Shown: piece after piece, positions 29,051-39,008 of the stretch
Layout of the letters: each line of letters begins with the position of its first letter
Position numbering within the stretch: the first letter of the stretch is position 1
Source: Bryobacterales bacterium
GTDB taxonomy: Bacteria; Acidobacteriota; Terriglobia; Bryobacterales; Bryobacteraceae
DNA: 48,027 nucleotides
Assembly: GCA_020847315.1 (NCBI GenBank)
Contig: JADLCF010000297.1
Span: 1-48,027 of the forward strand
Reading direction: 5' to 3'
Program-made: the position numbers and the translations under genes
The notes under the pieces: generated by a model
Databases searched by the model: none
The model's input: only the letters and a program-made list of their open reading frames with translations
What the model was told of the DNA's origin: nothing

Positions 29051-30186
29051 AAGAACTGCGAACGAGGGGCAACTCAGCGCCTGCGCGCGTTTTCCAGGCG
29101 CCGGGCCGCGTGAATCTCATCGGCGAACACACAGACTATAACCTCGGGTTCGTGATGCCGATCGCCCTTGACCTGGCCTGCACGGCAGCCATCGCCCCGC
29201 GTGCCGACGGCATCCTGCGTATCGCGTCGCTCAACCTCGGGGAGACCCACGAAGCCGCCGCGGCGGATCTCGCGTCGCTTTCGCCCCGCAAGCACTGGAG
29301 CGATTACGTCATCGGCACGGCGCGGGAAGTGCTCGCCCTCGGTTTCCCGGTCTCCGGGGCAGACGTCGTAATTGAAAGTACGGTGCCGGTGGGCGCGGGG
29401 CTGAGCTCGTCCGCGGCCATTGAAGTATCGAGCGCGCTCGCCTTTCTCGGCGGCCGGAGCCTCGACAAGATGGAGTTGGTTAAACTGGCCCGCCGCGCGG
29501 AGAACGACTTTGCCGGCATGCCGTGCGGAATCATGGACCAATACATTTCGGTCTTCGGTGAGGAACGGCACGCTATCCGCATCGATTGCCGGGACTTGAG
29601 CTGCGAAGCCGTTCCGCTTCCTTACGACGTGAGTGTCGTGGCCGTGAACTCGATGGTGAAGCACGAGCTTGGTTCGAGCGCCTACGCCAACCGGGTGCGG
29701 GAGTGCGCCGAAGCCGTGGCGGTCTTCAACGAGCGCATTGGCAGCATCGAATCCTTGCGGGACGTCAACGCGGAACAGTTTACCCATTGGGACGAGTACA
29801 TCCCGGAAACGCCGCGCCGCCGCGCGCGCCACGTGATCGGGGAGAATGAACGCGTGCTTGCGTTCCGGGACGCCTGCGAGCGCCACGACAAGCCGGAGAT
29901 GGGGTCTCTTTTCTATCGCTCCCATAAGAGCATGCGGGATGACTACGAGATCTCCTGCGAGGAGATTGACTTTCTGGTGGAGACGGCCATGGCCTTCGAT
30001 GGCTGCTATGGCGCCCGAATGACGGGCGGGGGCTTCGGCGGCTGCACCGTGAACCTCCTGCGTCCGGATGCCGTCGAACGCTTCCAGAGCGAGATGGATA
30101 GCGAGTACCGGAAACGTTTCGGCATCACACCGGTCTTCTATGCGTGCCACCCGGCCGAAGGCGCGAGGGAACTCGCGATCGCCTGA
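29023..30186 (+). CDS. galK: Galactokinase
   Basis: APGRVNLIGEHTDYNLGFVMPIAL; VPVGAGLSSSAAIEV; GARMTGGGFGGCTVNLL, the GHMP galactokinase motifs. Confidence 0.95.
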   Translation: MARVAERLLEELRTRGNSAPARVFQAPGRVNLIGEHTDYNLGFVMPIALDLACTAAIAPRADGILRIASLNLGETHEAAAADLASLSPRKHWSDYVIGTAREVLALGFPVSGADVVIESTVPVGAGLSSSAAIEVSSALAFLGGRSLDKMELVKLARRAENDFAGMPCGIMDQYISVFGEERHAIRIDCRDLSCEAVPLPYDVSVVAVNSMVKHELGSSAYANRVRECAEAVAVFNERIGSIESLRDVNAEQFTHWDEYIPETPRRRARHVIGENERVLAFRDACERHDKPEMGSLFYRSHKSMRDDYEISCEEIDFLVETAMAFDGCYGARMTGGGFGGCTVNLLRPDAVERFQSEMDSEYRKRFGITPVFYACHPAEGARELAIA

Positions 30187-30208
30187 GCCAGGATAGTGGG
30201 ATTGGAAT

Positions 30209-31210
30209 TTGCCCATGGAATCTCCGCGACCCGCGCTCCGTTGGTCCTGGCTGCTGCTGATTCCCGTTGCTCTTGCCCTGGTGCTGGTGGGCATCCGGCT
30301 GGCGCGGCACAATGTGATGCGCGAAGCCGTTGACGACGCGGATTCGCTGCTCACCGAGGTTCTGCTAAGGCCGTTCCTCGCGGTCGGCAAGCTCAGCATC
30401 TCGCCGCTCTTCGTCATCGAAATCTCTCTCTTTCTGCTCGTGCTGGTGCTGGTCTCGCGCGCCGTCGATGAACTGCTGCGCACGCGGGTTCTCTCCCGCA
30501 CGGCAATGGATGCCGGGCAGAGATACGCATTCGCGCGTTTCGCGGGCTACGCCGTGTTCGTGGTGGGCCTGGTGGTGGGGATTCAATCCACGGGAGTGAA
30601 CCTCAGCACGCTGACGGTGTTCGGAGGCGCGCTGGGAATCGGAATCGGCTTTGGACTGCAGAACCTCGCGAAGAACTTCGTCTCCGGATTAATCCTGCTC
30701 GCGGAGAGGCCCGTAAAGGTAGGGGATCGCGTCGAGGTGGCGGAGCTGAACGGAGACGTGATGCGGATCGGGGCGCGCTCTACCTGGGTACGCACGAACG
30801 ATAATGTCGTGATCATCATCCCGAATTCGCACTTCACCGAGAACCAGGTTACCAACTGGACGGCTTATGAGCGGAAAGTGCGCTTCCATCTGCCCGTGGG
30901 AGTTGCGTACTCAAGCGATCCGGACCGGGTCCGGGAGATCCTGCTGAACACCGCCTCCGCGCATCCGGATGTGCTCAGCGCGCCACCGCCCGAGGTGGTT
31001 CTGCTTGGTTTTGGCGAGAGCGCGCTCGATTTCGAACTCTGGGTGTGGACGGAAACGAAGGTGCAGCTACCGCAAATCCTGCGCAGCGATCTCAATTTCC
31101 GGATTTTCCGTGCGTTCGCCGAGCACGGCATTGAGATGCCCTTCCCGCAGCGCGATCTGCACATCCGCTCCAGCGATGTGTCCTGGCCCCCAACGGGCAA
31201 ACAAGGCTAG
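30209..31210 (+). CDS. Mechanosensitive ion channel family protein (MscS-like)
   Basis: FGGALGIGIGFGLQNLAKNFVSGLILLAERPVKVGDRVEVAELNGDVMRIGARSTWVRTNDNVVIIIPNSHF. Confidence 0.93.
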   Translation: MPMESPRPALRWSWLLLIPVALALVLVGIRLARHNVMREAVDDADSLLTEVLLRPFLAVGKLSISPLFVIEISLFLLVLVLVSRAVDELLRTRVLSRTAMDAGQRYAFARFAGYAVFVVGLVVGIQSTGVNLSTLTVFGGALGIGIGFGLQNLAKNFVSGLILLAERPVKVGDRVEVAELNGDVMRIGARSTWVRTNDNVVIIIPNSHFTENQVTNWTAYERKVRFHLPVGVAYSSDPDRVREILLNTASAHPDVLSAPPPEVVLLGFGESALDFELWVWTETKVQLPQILRSDLNFRIFRAFAEHGIEMPFPQRDLHIRSSDVSWPPTGKQG

Positions 31211-31629
31211 GGAGCCTTCTTCGGCTCCGGTTCCTCGTCGTGCGCGGAATACTGGCTTTGCGGCGGCTTCAGCCGGACGGCGACGGTGCGCGCCCCCTCG
31301 TAGATTTCGTGATACTCGCCGTAGGTTTGATAGCCCTTGGCGATCACCTGGATCAGGATCTTCCCCTGCGGAATGGGCGGCACGACGACCTTGCCTTGGT
31401 TCGAGGTCCGAAGCTGATAGGAAGTCATGATCTTCTTGCCCAGCTTCACGATGGAGCGGCCCTCTACGAAGCGCACCACCACGGAAGCCCTGGCGATTGG
31501 CTTATCCTTGAGCGTCATCACCTCCACGGTGATGGTCGTCATATCCGGATCCTCCTCGGCCAGCGCTGGGAACGCCAGGGCAAAGGCGAGGAGGAGGAGA
31601 AGCGGCAAAAGACCAATCGTGCGGCGCAT
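31207..31629 (-). CDS. Secreted hypothetical protein with carboxypeptidase-regulatory-like fold
   Basis: Signal peptide MRRTIGLLPLLLLLAFALAFPALAEE; short beta-sandwich-like sequence with GKVVVPPIPQGKILIQVIAKGYQTYGEYHEI. Confidence 0.6.
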   Translation of the reverse strand: MRRTIGLLPLLLLLAFALAFPALAEEDPDMTTITVEVMTLKDKPIARASVVVRFVEGRSIVKLGKKIMTSYQLRTSNQGKVVVPPIPQGKILIQVIAKGYQTYGEYHEIYEGARTVAVRLKPPQSQYSAHDEEPEPKKAP

Positions 31630-31636
31630 CGCTTTA

Positions 31637-32122
31637 TTATCGCAAACCACTTGGGCAGCCTTCCTTTCCACGGCTTGTAAGCGGGCATGAGGCGCCGGGG
31701 AGACAGCGCCGGTTGCGGGCCACCCAGCGGTAGAGCGCGTCTCCGGCCGGGTTTCCCAGGGGGCTCAGGGCGGCAGCGGCGAACAGAGCCAGGCTAACGG
31801 CGGGTGCGCGCCATCCGGGGGCGAGAAGCGCCGTGAGCGCCAACGCGCCGCCAGCGGCATAGCTCAGCGGCAGCCGAAACAGAGTCCGCTTGACGGCGCG
31901 CCACCCTCCCCATTGCCGGCCATTCCGGTAGAACACCATCTGGGAGAGGTTACGGCTTTCGGCAAGCCCCAGCGCTTTCGCCTCCTCGCCCTGGAGTGGA
32001 ACGAAGCGGAAGGAGCGGAACCAATCGAGCGCGCGCACCGCCGCCACGCTGCGCCGGCAGAAACCGCAATCACGATCAAAAAACACGGTAGCTTGCTTTG
32101 GAAACACCGCTTCGAACCTCAT
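31637..32122 (-). CDS. DCC family thiol-disulfide oxidoreductase-like protein (DUF393)
   Basis: ATVFFDRDCGFCRRSVAAVRALDWFRSFRFVPLQ, the DxDCGFC DCC motif. Confidence 0.85.
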   Translation of the reverse strand: MRFEAVFPKQATVFFDRDCGFCRRSVAAVRALDWFRSFRFVPLQGEEAKALGLAESRNLSQMVFYRNGRQWGGWRAVKRTLFRLPLSYAAGGALALTALLAPGWRAPAVSLALFAAAALSPLGNPAGDALYRWVARNRRCLPGASCPLTSRGKEGCPSGLR

Positions 32123-32129
32123 TCCGGCG

Positions 32130-33494
32130 CTATCGGCCGGATAACGGGGAACGCCCGCGGACGAGGGCTCCGTCGCCTCCGTTTCCGCTCAAAATCCCTT
32201 CCGCCGCGCGGTATCCACTGATCACGGCGCCTTCCATGGTGGAAGGCCAGCCGGTATCGGTCCATTCCCCGGCCAGGAAAAAATTCGAATACGCCGTCCG
32301 CGCACCGGGGCGTTGACGCTCAAAACCCGGAGACGCGACGAAGGTCGCGCGGGTTTCCCGGATCACCTGCGCGGAGACAAGCTTCGCCTGCCGGACCGCC
32401 GGCTCGAACTCCGCGAGCTCGTGAATGGCGAGGGCCACGATCTCTTCCCGCTTCTTCGCCGCGAGGGCGTGGGCCGCGCTCACCACCAGGCTCAACGCGC
32501 GACTCTCGTCCTTGGCGAAGTACCAATGCAGGGTGCGATCGAGCAGCGCGGCGTGGGGCAGGTCCGTGACCGGGCGATCGAAGCGCAGGTGGATGCCCGC
32601 GATCGGCGAGTGCCGGAAGCCTTCGATACGCAGGCCGAGCTCGGGGAACAGCGGCGTGAGCCGCTCATACGGTAATGCGCTGACGAACGCATCGGCTGCC
32701 ACCCGCTCGCCACTAATCCGAAAGCCGGTGACGGCGCCGTTCCCGGTCTCAAAGCTCTCCACGGCTATGCCGCGGTGAATACGGATGCGCGGATGCTTCT
32801 CCCAGATTCGCGGGTCGAAGAGGTCGCCGAGCGGCACGGTGGGAACGCCCATCTCGTAATCCCGATCGCCGCTGGCGAAACCCAGGTGAAGAACGCCCAC
32901 GCCGTGCCAGGCGGAGATTGCCTCCAGCCGTTCATTCATGGCGCTGATTAGAATCGGCTCCCAGAAGCGCCGCACGGCGCGTTCGGATTGCCCGTGGGCG
33001 CGCAGCCAATCCGCCATCGTGAGCGAGTCGAGTTCGGGTCCGCGGGACCATTCGCGGCGCACGGCGGCCATCCCGCGGGCGATGGCGAGTTTATCGCCCG
33101 CACTCAGGAAGCGAAGCCCGAGGAACGATCCCGCAAAGTGCAAGGGAGCGGGCAGCGCGCCCGGTTTCAGCGTGCTCCGCCGCCCGCCCGGCTCGATGAA
33201 ATGGAACCGGTCGTGGAACTCCACCAGATGGCTTTGGCCAATGCGCCCGAGCAGATCGAGCAGATTCACGCAGCAGCGCATCAGGATGTGCTGGCTGTTA
33301 TCCACGCGTTCCGGCGCGAGTGCCTCCGGTGGGAGCGCGATTCCAGGCACGGGCAGGGCGCGGACTTCGTAAGAGGCGGCACGCCCCCCCAGCATTTGGC
33401 GGGCTTCAAACACCTCCACCTCGTGCCCTTCCTCGGCCAGCAACCAGGCCGCGGCCAACCCCGCCAAGCCCGCCCCCGCAATCGCAATCTTCAT
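32130..33494 (-). CDS. hpnE: FAD-dependent hydroxysqualene dehydroxylase-like (HpnE family)
   Basis: MKIAIAGAGLAGLAAAWLLAEEGHEVEVFEARQMLGGRAASY...VDNSQHILMRCCVNLLDLLGRIG...FFLAGEWTDTGWPSTMEGAVISGYRAAEGIL. Confidence 0.82.
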   Translation of the reverse strand: MKIAIAGAGLAGLAAAWLLAEEGHEVEVFEARQMLGGRAASYEVRALPVPGIALPPEALAPERVDNSQHILMRCCVNLLDLLGRIGQSHLVEFHDRFHFIEPGGRRSTLKPGALPAPLHFAGSFLGLRFLSAGDKLAIARGMAAVRREWSRGPELDSLTMADWLRAHGQSERAVRRFWEPILISAMNERLEAISAWHGVGVLHLGFASGDRDYEMGVPTVPLGDLFDPRIWEKHPRIRIHRGIAVESFETGNGAVTGFRISGERVAADAFVSALPYERLTPLFPELGLRIEGFRHSPIAGIHLRFDRPVTDLPHAALLDRTLHWYFAKDESRALSLVVSAAHALAAKKREEIVALAIHELAEFEPAVRQAKLVSAQVIRETRATFVASPGFERQRPGARTAYSNFFLAGEWTDTGWPSTMEGAVISGYRAAEGILSGNGGDGALVRGRSPLSGR

Positions 33495-33595
33495 TGCGTG
33501 TTCCCCGTGGGCTCGAATGAGCGGCGGAATGTGGCGAAACCGGGCATTCTGTGAGATTCGTCCCCTCTCTAACTACAATAGAGGGTGACAGCACC

Positions 33596-34030
33596 ATGAA
33601 ACGATTGCTATTGTTCTCCGCCGCCCTGGGCCTTTGCCTGTTCGCCACCACCGTCTCCCCCGCGCAACTGCGGGAAGTGCCTCGATGCCAGGAGGGGATG
33701 GGAGTTCCCACGCTGCCGCGCTTCCAGGGCTACGTGCGGGACGCTTCGCAGAACGGGTTAGCCGGCGTCCGCCTCGAACTGTTGACGCTGAACACGGATG
33801 GCTCCACGGGCGAGGTGGTTCAAAGCGTCACTTCCGACGGCAAGGGCAAGTTCAAGTTTAAGCGGCAGAAGGACCGGATCTACGCGCTGCGCATCGCGGG
33901 AGGAGAGAAGAAGTTCGACGATCTCAAGCTGCAGCAGGTGAGCAATGCGCTGATGCGGGATGGCGGACCGATGACGCTGGTGCTCATCCTGAATGCGCCG
34001 CCTTGCGTCACCTTGTCTCTCGCGCGCTAG
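33596..34030 (+). CDS. Secreted hypothetical protein with carboxypeptidase-regulatory-like domain
   Basis: Signal peptide MKRLLLFSAALGLCLFATTVSPAQ; FQGYVRDASQNGLAGVRLELLTLNTDG...SDGKGKFKFKRQ. Confidence 0.65.
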   Translation: MKRLLLFSAALGLCLFATTVSPAQLREVPRCQEGMGVPTLPRFQGYVRDASQNGLAGVRLELLTLNTDGSTGEVVQSVTSDGKGKFKFKRQKDRIYALRIAGGEKKFDDLKLQQVSNALMRDGGPMTLVLILNAPPCVTLSLAR

Positions 34031-34072
34031 CCGCGCGGGGAAGACGCCGCGCAGCCTGGAACCAGAGAAGCC

Positions 34073-35152
34073 ATGCGAGACCAGCTCCACGCAATCGAGA
34101 GTTTGCCCTACCAGGCGATTCTCTTCCTCTCCTTCGGCGGGCCGGACAAACCCGATGACGTCATCCCGTTCCTGGAGAACGTGCTGCGCGGCCGGCACGT
34201 GCCCAAGGAGCGGATGCATGAAGTGGCGGAGCACTATTTCCAGTTTGGCGGCAAGAGCCCGATCAACGAACAGAACCTTGCCCTGATCGGTGCGATCCGG
34301 CGGGAACTGGACGAGAACGGACTGAGTGGCCTGCCAATTTACTTCGGCAACCGCAATTGGCATCCGCTGCTTGGCGACACCATGTCGCAAATGGCCGCCG
34401 ATGGCGTGAAGCGCGCGCTCTGCCTGGTGACCAGCTCGTTTTCAAGCTATTCCGGGTGCCGCCAGTACCGCGAGAACATCCTTGCCGCGCGGGCGGCCGT
34501 CGGTCCCACGGCGCCGGAGATCGACAAGATCCGCGTCTGGTATAACCATCCGCTCTTCATTGAAGCCATGGCGGACCGGGTGCGGGAAGCGTTGGCGAAA
34601 TTGGCGGAACGGGAGCGCGAATCCGCGGTGATCACCTTCACTGCGCATAGCATCCCCATGACAATGGCGATCACGAGCGAGTACGTGAAGCAACTCAAGG
34701 AGAGTTGCCGGCTGGTGGCCGCGGCCGTGGGCGGGCACGCGCATGAACTCGTCTACCAAAGCCGCAGCGGGCCTCCACAGCAGCCGTGGCTGGAGCCCGA
34801 TATCGGCGATTTCATCCGGGAGCGGGCTGCGGCGGGCAGGAAAGAAGCACTGGTGGTGACGCCGATCGGCTTTGTCTCCGACCACATGGAAGTGATCTAC
34901 GATCTCGACGAGGAAGCGCGCCAGATCTGCGATGAGCTTGGGCTGCGGATGGTGCGAGCCCTGAGCGCGAGTACGCACCCGAGCTTCGTGAGGATGATCC
35001 GTCTGTTGATCGAGGAACGGCTGCACGCGAATCCGGAGCGTCTCGCCATCGGCCAATATGGGCCGAACCACGACGTTTGCCGGGAGGAATGCTGCCCGGC
35101 AATGCCCCCCGGTCTTGCAAGGCCGCCGATGGCGGGCACGGGCGCGCGTTAG
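34073..35152 (+). CDS. hemH: Ferrochelatase
   Basis: AILFLSFGGPDKPDDVIPFLENVLRGRHVPKERM; VITFTAHSIPMTM; PIGFVSDHMEVIYDLDEEA. Confidence 0.93.
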   Translation: MRDQLHAIESLPYQAILFLSFGGPDKPDDVIPFLENVLRGRHVPKERMHEVAEHYFQFGGKSPINEQNLALIGAIRRELDENGLSGLPIYFGNRNWHPLLGDTMSQMAADGVKRALCLVTSSFSSYSGCRQYRENILAARAAVGPTAPEIDKIRVWYNHPLFIEAMADRVREALAKLAERERESAVITFTAHSIPMTMAITSEYVKQLKESCRLVAAAVGGHAHELVYQSRSGPPQQPWLEPDIGDFIRERAAAGRKEALVVTPIGFVSDHMEVIYDLDEEARQICDELGLRMVRALSASTHPSFVRMIRLLIEERLHANPERLAIGQYGPNHDVCREECCPAMPPGLARPPMAGTGAR

Positions 35153-36303
35153 AGCGCCGCGAGGAGCAGCGCTTCGAGTTCTGCCGCCGTGAGCGTGATC
35201 GGGTTCGCCTTCATGCTGTTCGAACGCGCGGCCTGCGCTGCCAGTGAGGAGACATCTCCGGCGGTGACGCCCCACTGCGCGAGTGGGGGAATTTCGAGAT
35301 CGTGGCAAAGCGCTACCACCCATTCAAGCCCATCCTCCGCGTGGACGGCGCGGTTGCCGGTGAGCAGGGTGGCGGCCTCCCGGTAACGCTCCAGGGCCGG
35401 TGAATCCGGCTGGCGGCGGCGCAAGGCATCGAGATTGGCGCGCATGGCATGGGGCAGCAGCGCCGCGCAGACGGCCCCATGCGGCGCGGGGAAACAACCG
35501 CCGATGGGCGCCGCGAATCCGTGGACCGCTCCGAGACCCGCGTTGGCGAGAGCGAGACCGCTTAGCAGACTGGCGAGCGCCATATCGGCGCGGGCATCGA
35601 GGTCCGCGGGCGTCTGACAGACGCGGCGCAGGGAGCGTGCGACCAGGGGAATGCCTTCCCGGCAGAACGCATCCGTGAGGGGGTTCGCTTTCGCGCAAAC
35701 CAAGGGTTCAATGAGTTGCGTGAGCGCGTCGAGGCCCGTGGAGGCGCTGAGGAATGGTGGAAGGCCGACGCTGAGCGTAGGGTCCACGATGGCCAGGGAA
35801 GGCAGCATCCAGGGCGAACGCAAACTGGCTTTGACAAGGTGTTCCGGGCTGCCCAGCACCGCATTGCGCGTCACTTCCGCGCCGGTGCCCGCAGTGGTGG
35901 GAATGGCGAGAAACGGGACCGCGCGGCATGGCAGCGGCTGCCCCTTGCCGATCACTTCGAGATAGTCGAGCGGGTCTCCGGGGTTGGCGAGCATGGCGGC
36001 AATGGCTTTGCCCCCATCGATGGCGCTGCCCCCGCCGCAAGCCACCACCACGTCACACTGTTCCGCCCTCGCCCGCGCGGCGGCTTCGCGCAACCAAGGC
36101 ACGGTGGGCTCTCCCGAAACCCGTTCCGTCGCGGCCAGGATGGCGGCCTCGCGCAGCGATTCGGATACCGCGAGGGAGTGCGCGGGGTTGGCGCCCGTCA
36201 CCAGGAGCGCGCGCTTCCCGAGCCGTGATGCCGCTGCGCCCGCCTGCGCGGCCTTCCCCGCGCCGAACAGAATCCGGGCGGCGGTGGCGAACTCGAACTG
36301 CAT
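35149..36303 (-). CDS. Iron-containing alcohol dehydrogenase
   Basis: VVACGGGSAIDGGKAIAAMLANPG; PTTAGTGAEVTRNAVLG; NAGLGAVHGFAAPIGGCFPAPHGAVCA. Confidence 0.9.
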   Translation of the reverse strand: MQFEFATAARILFGAGKAAQAGAAASRLGKRALLVTGANPAHSLAVSESLREAAILAATERVSGEPTVPWLREAAARARAEQCDVVVACGGGSAIDGGKAIAAMLANPGDPLDYLEVIGKGQPLPCRAVPFLAIPTTAGTGAEVTRNAVLGSPEHLVKASLRSPWMLPSLAIVDPTLSVGLPPFLSASTGLDALTQLIEPLVCAKANPLTDAFCREGIPLVARSLRRVCQTPADLDARADMALASLLSGLALANAGLGAVHGFAAPIGGCFPAPHGAVCAALLPHAMRANLDALRRRQPDSPALERYREAATLLTGNRAVHAEDGLEWVVALCHDLEIPPLAQWGVTAGDVSSLAAQAARSNSMKANPITLTAAELEALLLAAL

Positions 36304-36307
36304 CGGG

Positions 36308-36613
36308 CTACCAATCCTCGTCTTCGGGAAAGAGGTTGTCGTACTTGACGCTGGTGCGGGGCTCGGCCATCATGGCGGCGACAGCGTCCCGCCATTGCTG
36401 GTAGTGCGCGGTTTCCTTGTGGCGGGCGGGTGCGTCGGCGCTCCGGTAGACTTCGAGAAGCTGGAACCGCGCCGGATCGTCCTGCTGTTGGATGAAATCG
36501 AAGCGGGCGACTCCCGGCTCAAGGGCGCTTTGCTTCACGTTCTCGAGCGTGGCCGCGATGAAGGCGTCCACCGTTTCCGGCTTGACGTGAATCGAAACGT
36601 GAACAATCAGCAT
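36308..36613 (-). CDS. Antibiotic biosynthesis monooxygenase (ABM/LsrG-like) domain protein
   Basis: [78 protein letters not shown]. Confidence 0.88.
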   Translation of the reverse strand: MLIVHVSIHVKPETVDAFIAATLENVKQSALEPGVARFDFIQQQDDPARFQLLEVYRSADAPARHKETAHYQQWRDAVAAMMAEPRTSVKYDNLFPEDEDW

Positions 36614-36736
36614 GAGCTTCCCCTTCGGCGCGCTGCGCTCTATTATGACGCAGGAGGCGCGTGCCGGGCGCGCCGGTCCCAGCGGCGGCGCTCCATTCCC
36701 CTTCTACCGGCTCGCAGGCTCTCCGGGAACGGATTG

Positions 36737-37936
36737 CTATTGCGCGTGCGCGCCATTTGAGGCGGCGCGGCATCCCTGTGGCAGTTGGGAGAGAAACTGT
36801 TCCAGCCGGTAGCCGCCGGTTCCCGGGCGCAGGAGCCCGTAGATGGAGCGCATCCGCTCGAAGTTCTCCCCCGCTTTCAAATGGACCCACGCTTCCCTGG
36901 TTTGGGTGCATTCGCCGGAGGCCACGAAGGCAGTCCGCAACCGGGGCTCCCGGCCTCCCCCCAATTCTTCGTGCCACTTGCGGAGATTCTCCAGGCGGCC
37001 GCCGGCAACCCATCGTTGGGCTTCCGGCCAGGAGGTGGTGACCCACTCATCGACGAATGCCAGCGGATCTTCCGACGCCGGGGGCAGCCGTCCGACGCCC
37101 TGCTCCTCCTGAACCAGCCGGACCGTCTCCGTTCGGCTGTGTCTTCCGGCATCCAGCCGGTAGAGGGTACGGTATTCGAACACGAAACCGTCCGGGGAGA
37201 GGCTGGCTTGCGGGGTTGGCGCTTCTCCCAGGAAGGCGAGGCGCTCTTTCTCAAAGAGACGAAGAGGCCGGTAGGGGTGCTCATCGGTCTGAAAGACGAG
37301 CATCTTCACCGGACGCCAACGCGAGGTGCAGCCGCCCGCCGATTCGATGGTGGCCACCCGGAGATGCGTGCCCTGGGGACCAAGCGCGCTCACGGCTTCA
37401 AAGACGCCGGTTAGATCCGCCACGGATTCCAGCGGATTCTCTTTCGCGAAGGCCAGAGCCGCTTCATAGCCCCCTTCGGGCGTGGCCAGAAGATGCAGAA
37501 AATAGAGCGCATGGTCCGCTCCGCAGGCGAGGGAAACGGACGTCTTGAGACCCAGCCACTCCGGCGCGCCGGGGACGGCAAACAACTCGGCGCGCGCCTC
37601 CGGGATGGCTTCGACGGCCGCCGTTCCGGTAGGCAGCAGCGGGAACTCGGCCTCGCGCAAACGCTGCAGAGAACGCGGCAGCACTTCCTCCACCGTCGAG
37701 GCGCGGCGGGCCGAATCGACGACGCTGCCGATGCCGTAATCCCGCAAGCGATGCCGCAATCGCACGGTTTGATCGAGCACGTCTTTGGAGGGCGGATTGC
37801 CGGAGCCCTCCTTTGCGCGAAGGCCGGCCAACTCCTGCAGCGCGACGCGCAAATCACGCGGTGTTGTCACAGCTCCCGCGGAACCGGCAAGGAGAAATAA
37901 TACGGCTAGAACGAAAAAATACCCACAGCGGAACAT
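36737..37936 (-). CDS. Secreted hypothetical protein
   Basis: Signal peptide MFRCGYFFVLAVLFLLAGSAGAVTT; long ORF; no family recognised. Confidence 0.6.
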   Translation of the reverse strand: MFRCGYFFVLAVLFLLAGSAGAVTTPRDLRVALQELAGLRAKEGSGNPPSKDVLDQTVRLRHRLRDYGIGSVVDSARRASTVEEVLPRSLQRLREAEFPLLPTGTAAVEAIPEARAELFAVPGAPEWLGLKTSVSLACGADHALYFLHLLATPEGGYEAALAFAKENPLESVADLTGVFEAVSALGPQGTHLRVATIESAGGCTSRWRPVKMLVFQTDEHPYRPLRLFEKERLAFLGEAPTPQASLSPDGFVFEYRTLYRLDAGRHSRTETVRLVQEEQGVGRLPPASEDPLAFVDEWVTTSWPEAQRWVAGGRLENLRKWHEELGGGREPRLRTAFVASGECTQTREAWVHLKAGENFERMRSIYGLLRPGTGGYRLEQFLSQLPQGCRAASNGAHAQ

Positions 37937-37966
37937 GGAACTCTCTGTAGCCAAGGTTATCGGATA

Positions 37967-38962
37967 TTAGCCGCCGATGGCATACATGGGGCGAGGTGGA
38001 GCAACAAATTTGGAAGAATTAATGGAATGCCCCGCCCATTTCGCCATCACGGTGCTCCGGATGGTATCGGCGATTTCGCTGTCGGCGACGTCTCCGCGCA
38101 AGAGGGACTTGACGTCGGTTTCGTCAATCGCGAATAGGCAGTAGCGCAAGTGGCCGTCCGCCGTGAGGCGAATTCGATTGCAATTTCCGCAAAATGGCTT
38201 GCTAATAGAGGCAATAAATCCCACTCGGCCGATGCCGTCGCGAAATGCGTATTCGGTTGCGGGCGCGCGCAAATCCCGGTCTGGAATTTCTTCGAGCGGG
38301 CCGATTTTTTCACTGAGGATGGTCAGGATTTCATCCGCCGTCAGCACGCCCGAGCGATCCCAAATGCCCCGCGCATCGAGAGGCATGAACTCGATGTAGC
38401 GCACTTCGATGCCGCGCTCCCGGCCGAACTCGGCAAGCGGCGCCAGATCTTCCTCCACCAACCCCTTCACGGCGACGGCGTTCAGCTTCATGGGAATGCC
38501 GAGCGCGAGGGCGGCGTCGATGCCTTCGAGCACGCGGCCCAGATCGTCGCGGCGCGTGATCTCAAGGAAGCGCTCGCGATTGAGCGTATCCAGATGGACG
38601 TTCAACCGCCCGAGCCCGGCATCGCGCAGCGGGCGCGCGAGTTCCTTAAGCAGGACGCCGTTCGTGGTGAGCGCGATATCGAGAATGCCCGGAATCTCCG
38701 CGAGCAGTTCGACGAGATGGGGCAGATTCTTGCGCACCAGGGGTTCGCCGCCGGTGATGCGCAGCTTGGTCACGCCCAAGCCAGCGGCCACCCGCGCGAA
38801 GCGGGCGATTTCTTCAAACGAGAGAATCTCCGCGCGCGGCTGGAACTGGATGCCCTCTTCCGGCATGCAATAAAAGCACCGGATATTACACCGGTCCGTC
38901 ACGCTAATGCGGAGATTATCGTGGATCCGGCCGAAGGTGTCGATAAGGGGCGCCTGATCCAT
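37967..38962 (-). CDS. moaA: GTP 3',8-cyclase (molybdopterin biosynthesis)
   Basis: DTFGRIHDNLRISVTDRCNIRCFYCMPEEGIQF radical-SAM CxxxCxxC; C-terminal FCGNCNRIRLTADGHLRYCLF; ends GG. Confidence 0.95.
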   Translation of the reverse strand: MDQAPLIDTFGRIHDNLRISVTDRCNIRCFYCMPEEGIQFQPRAEILSFEEIARFARVAAGLGVTKLRITGGEPLVRKNLPHLVELLAEIPGILDIALTTNGVLLKELARPLRDAGLGRLNVHLDTLNRERFLEITRRDDLGRVLEGIDAALALGIPMKLNAVAVKGLVEEDLAPLAEFGRERGIEVRYIEFMPLDARGIWDRSGVLTADEILTILSEKIGPLEEIPDRDLRAPATEYAFRDGIGRVGFIASISKPFCGNCNRIRLTADGHLRYCLFAIDETDVKSLLRGDVADSEIADTIRSTVMAKWAGHSINSSKFVAPPRPMYAIGG

Positions 38963-39008
38963 AAGAAATCCGGAAGAACGGGACACACTCGCGGTTCGCG
39001 CGGCGACG

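Noticed and set aside
29074-30501. 475-aa minus-strand ORF antisense to galK
   Set aside because: Shadow ORF; galK motifs on plus are unambiguous.
32130-33494. Part of a hopanoid biosynthetic cluster
   Set aside because: Only an hpnE-like gene is present; no hpnC/D/F-type neighbours in the window.
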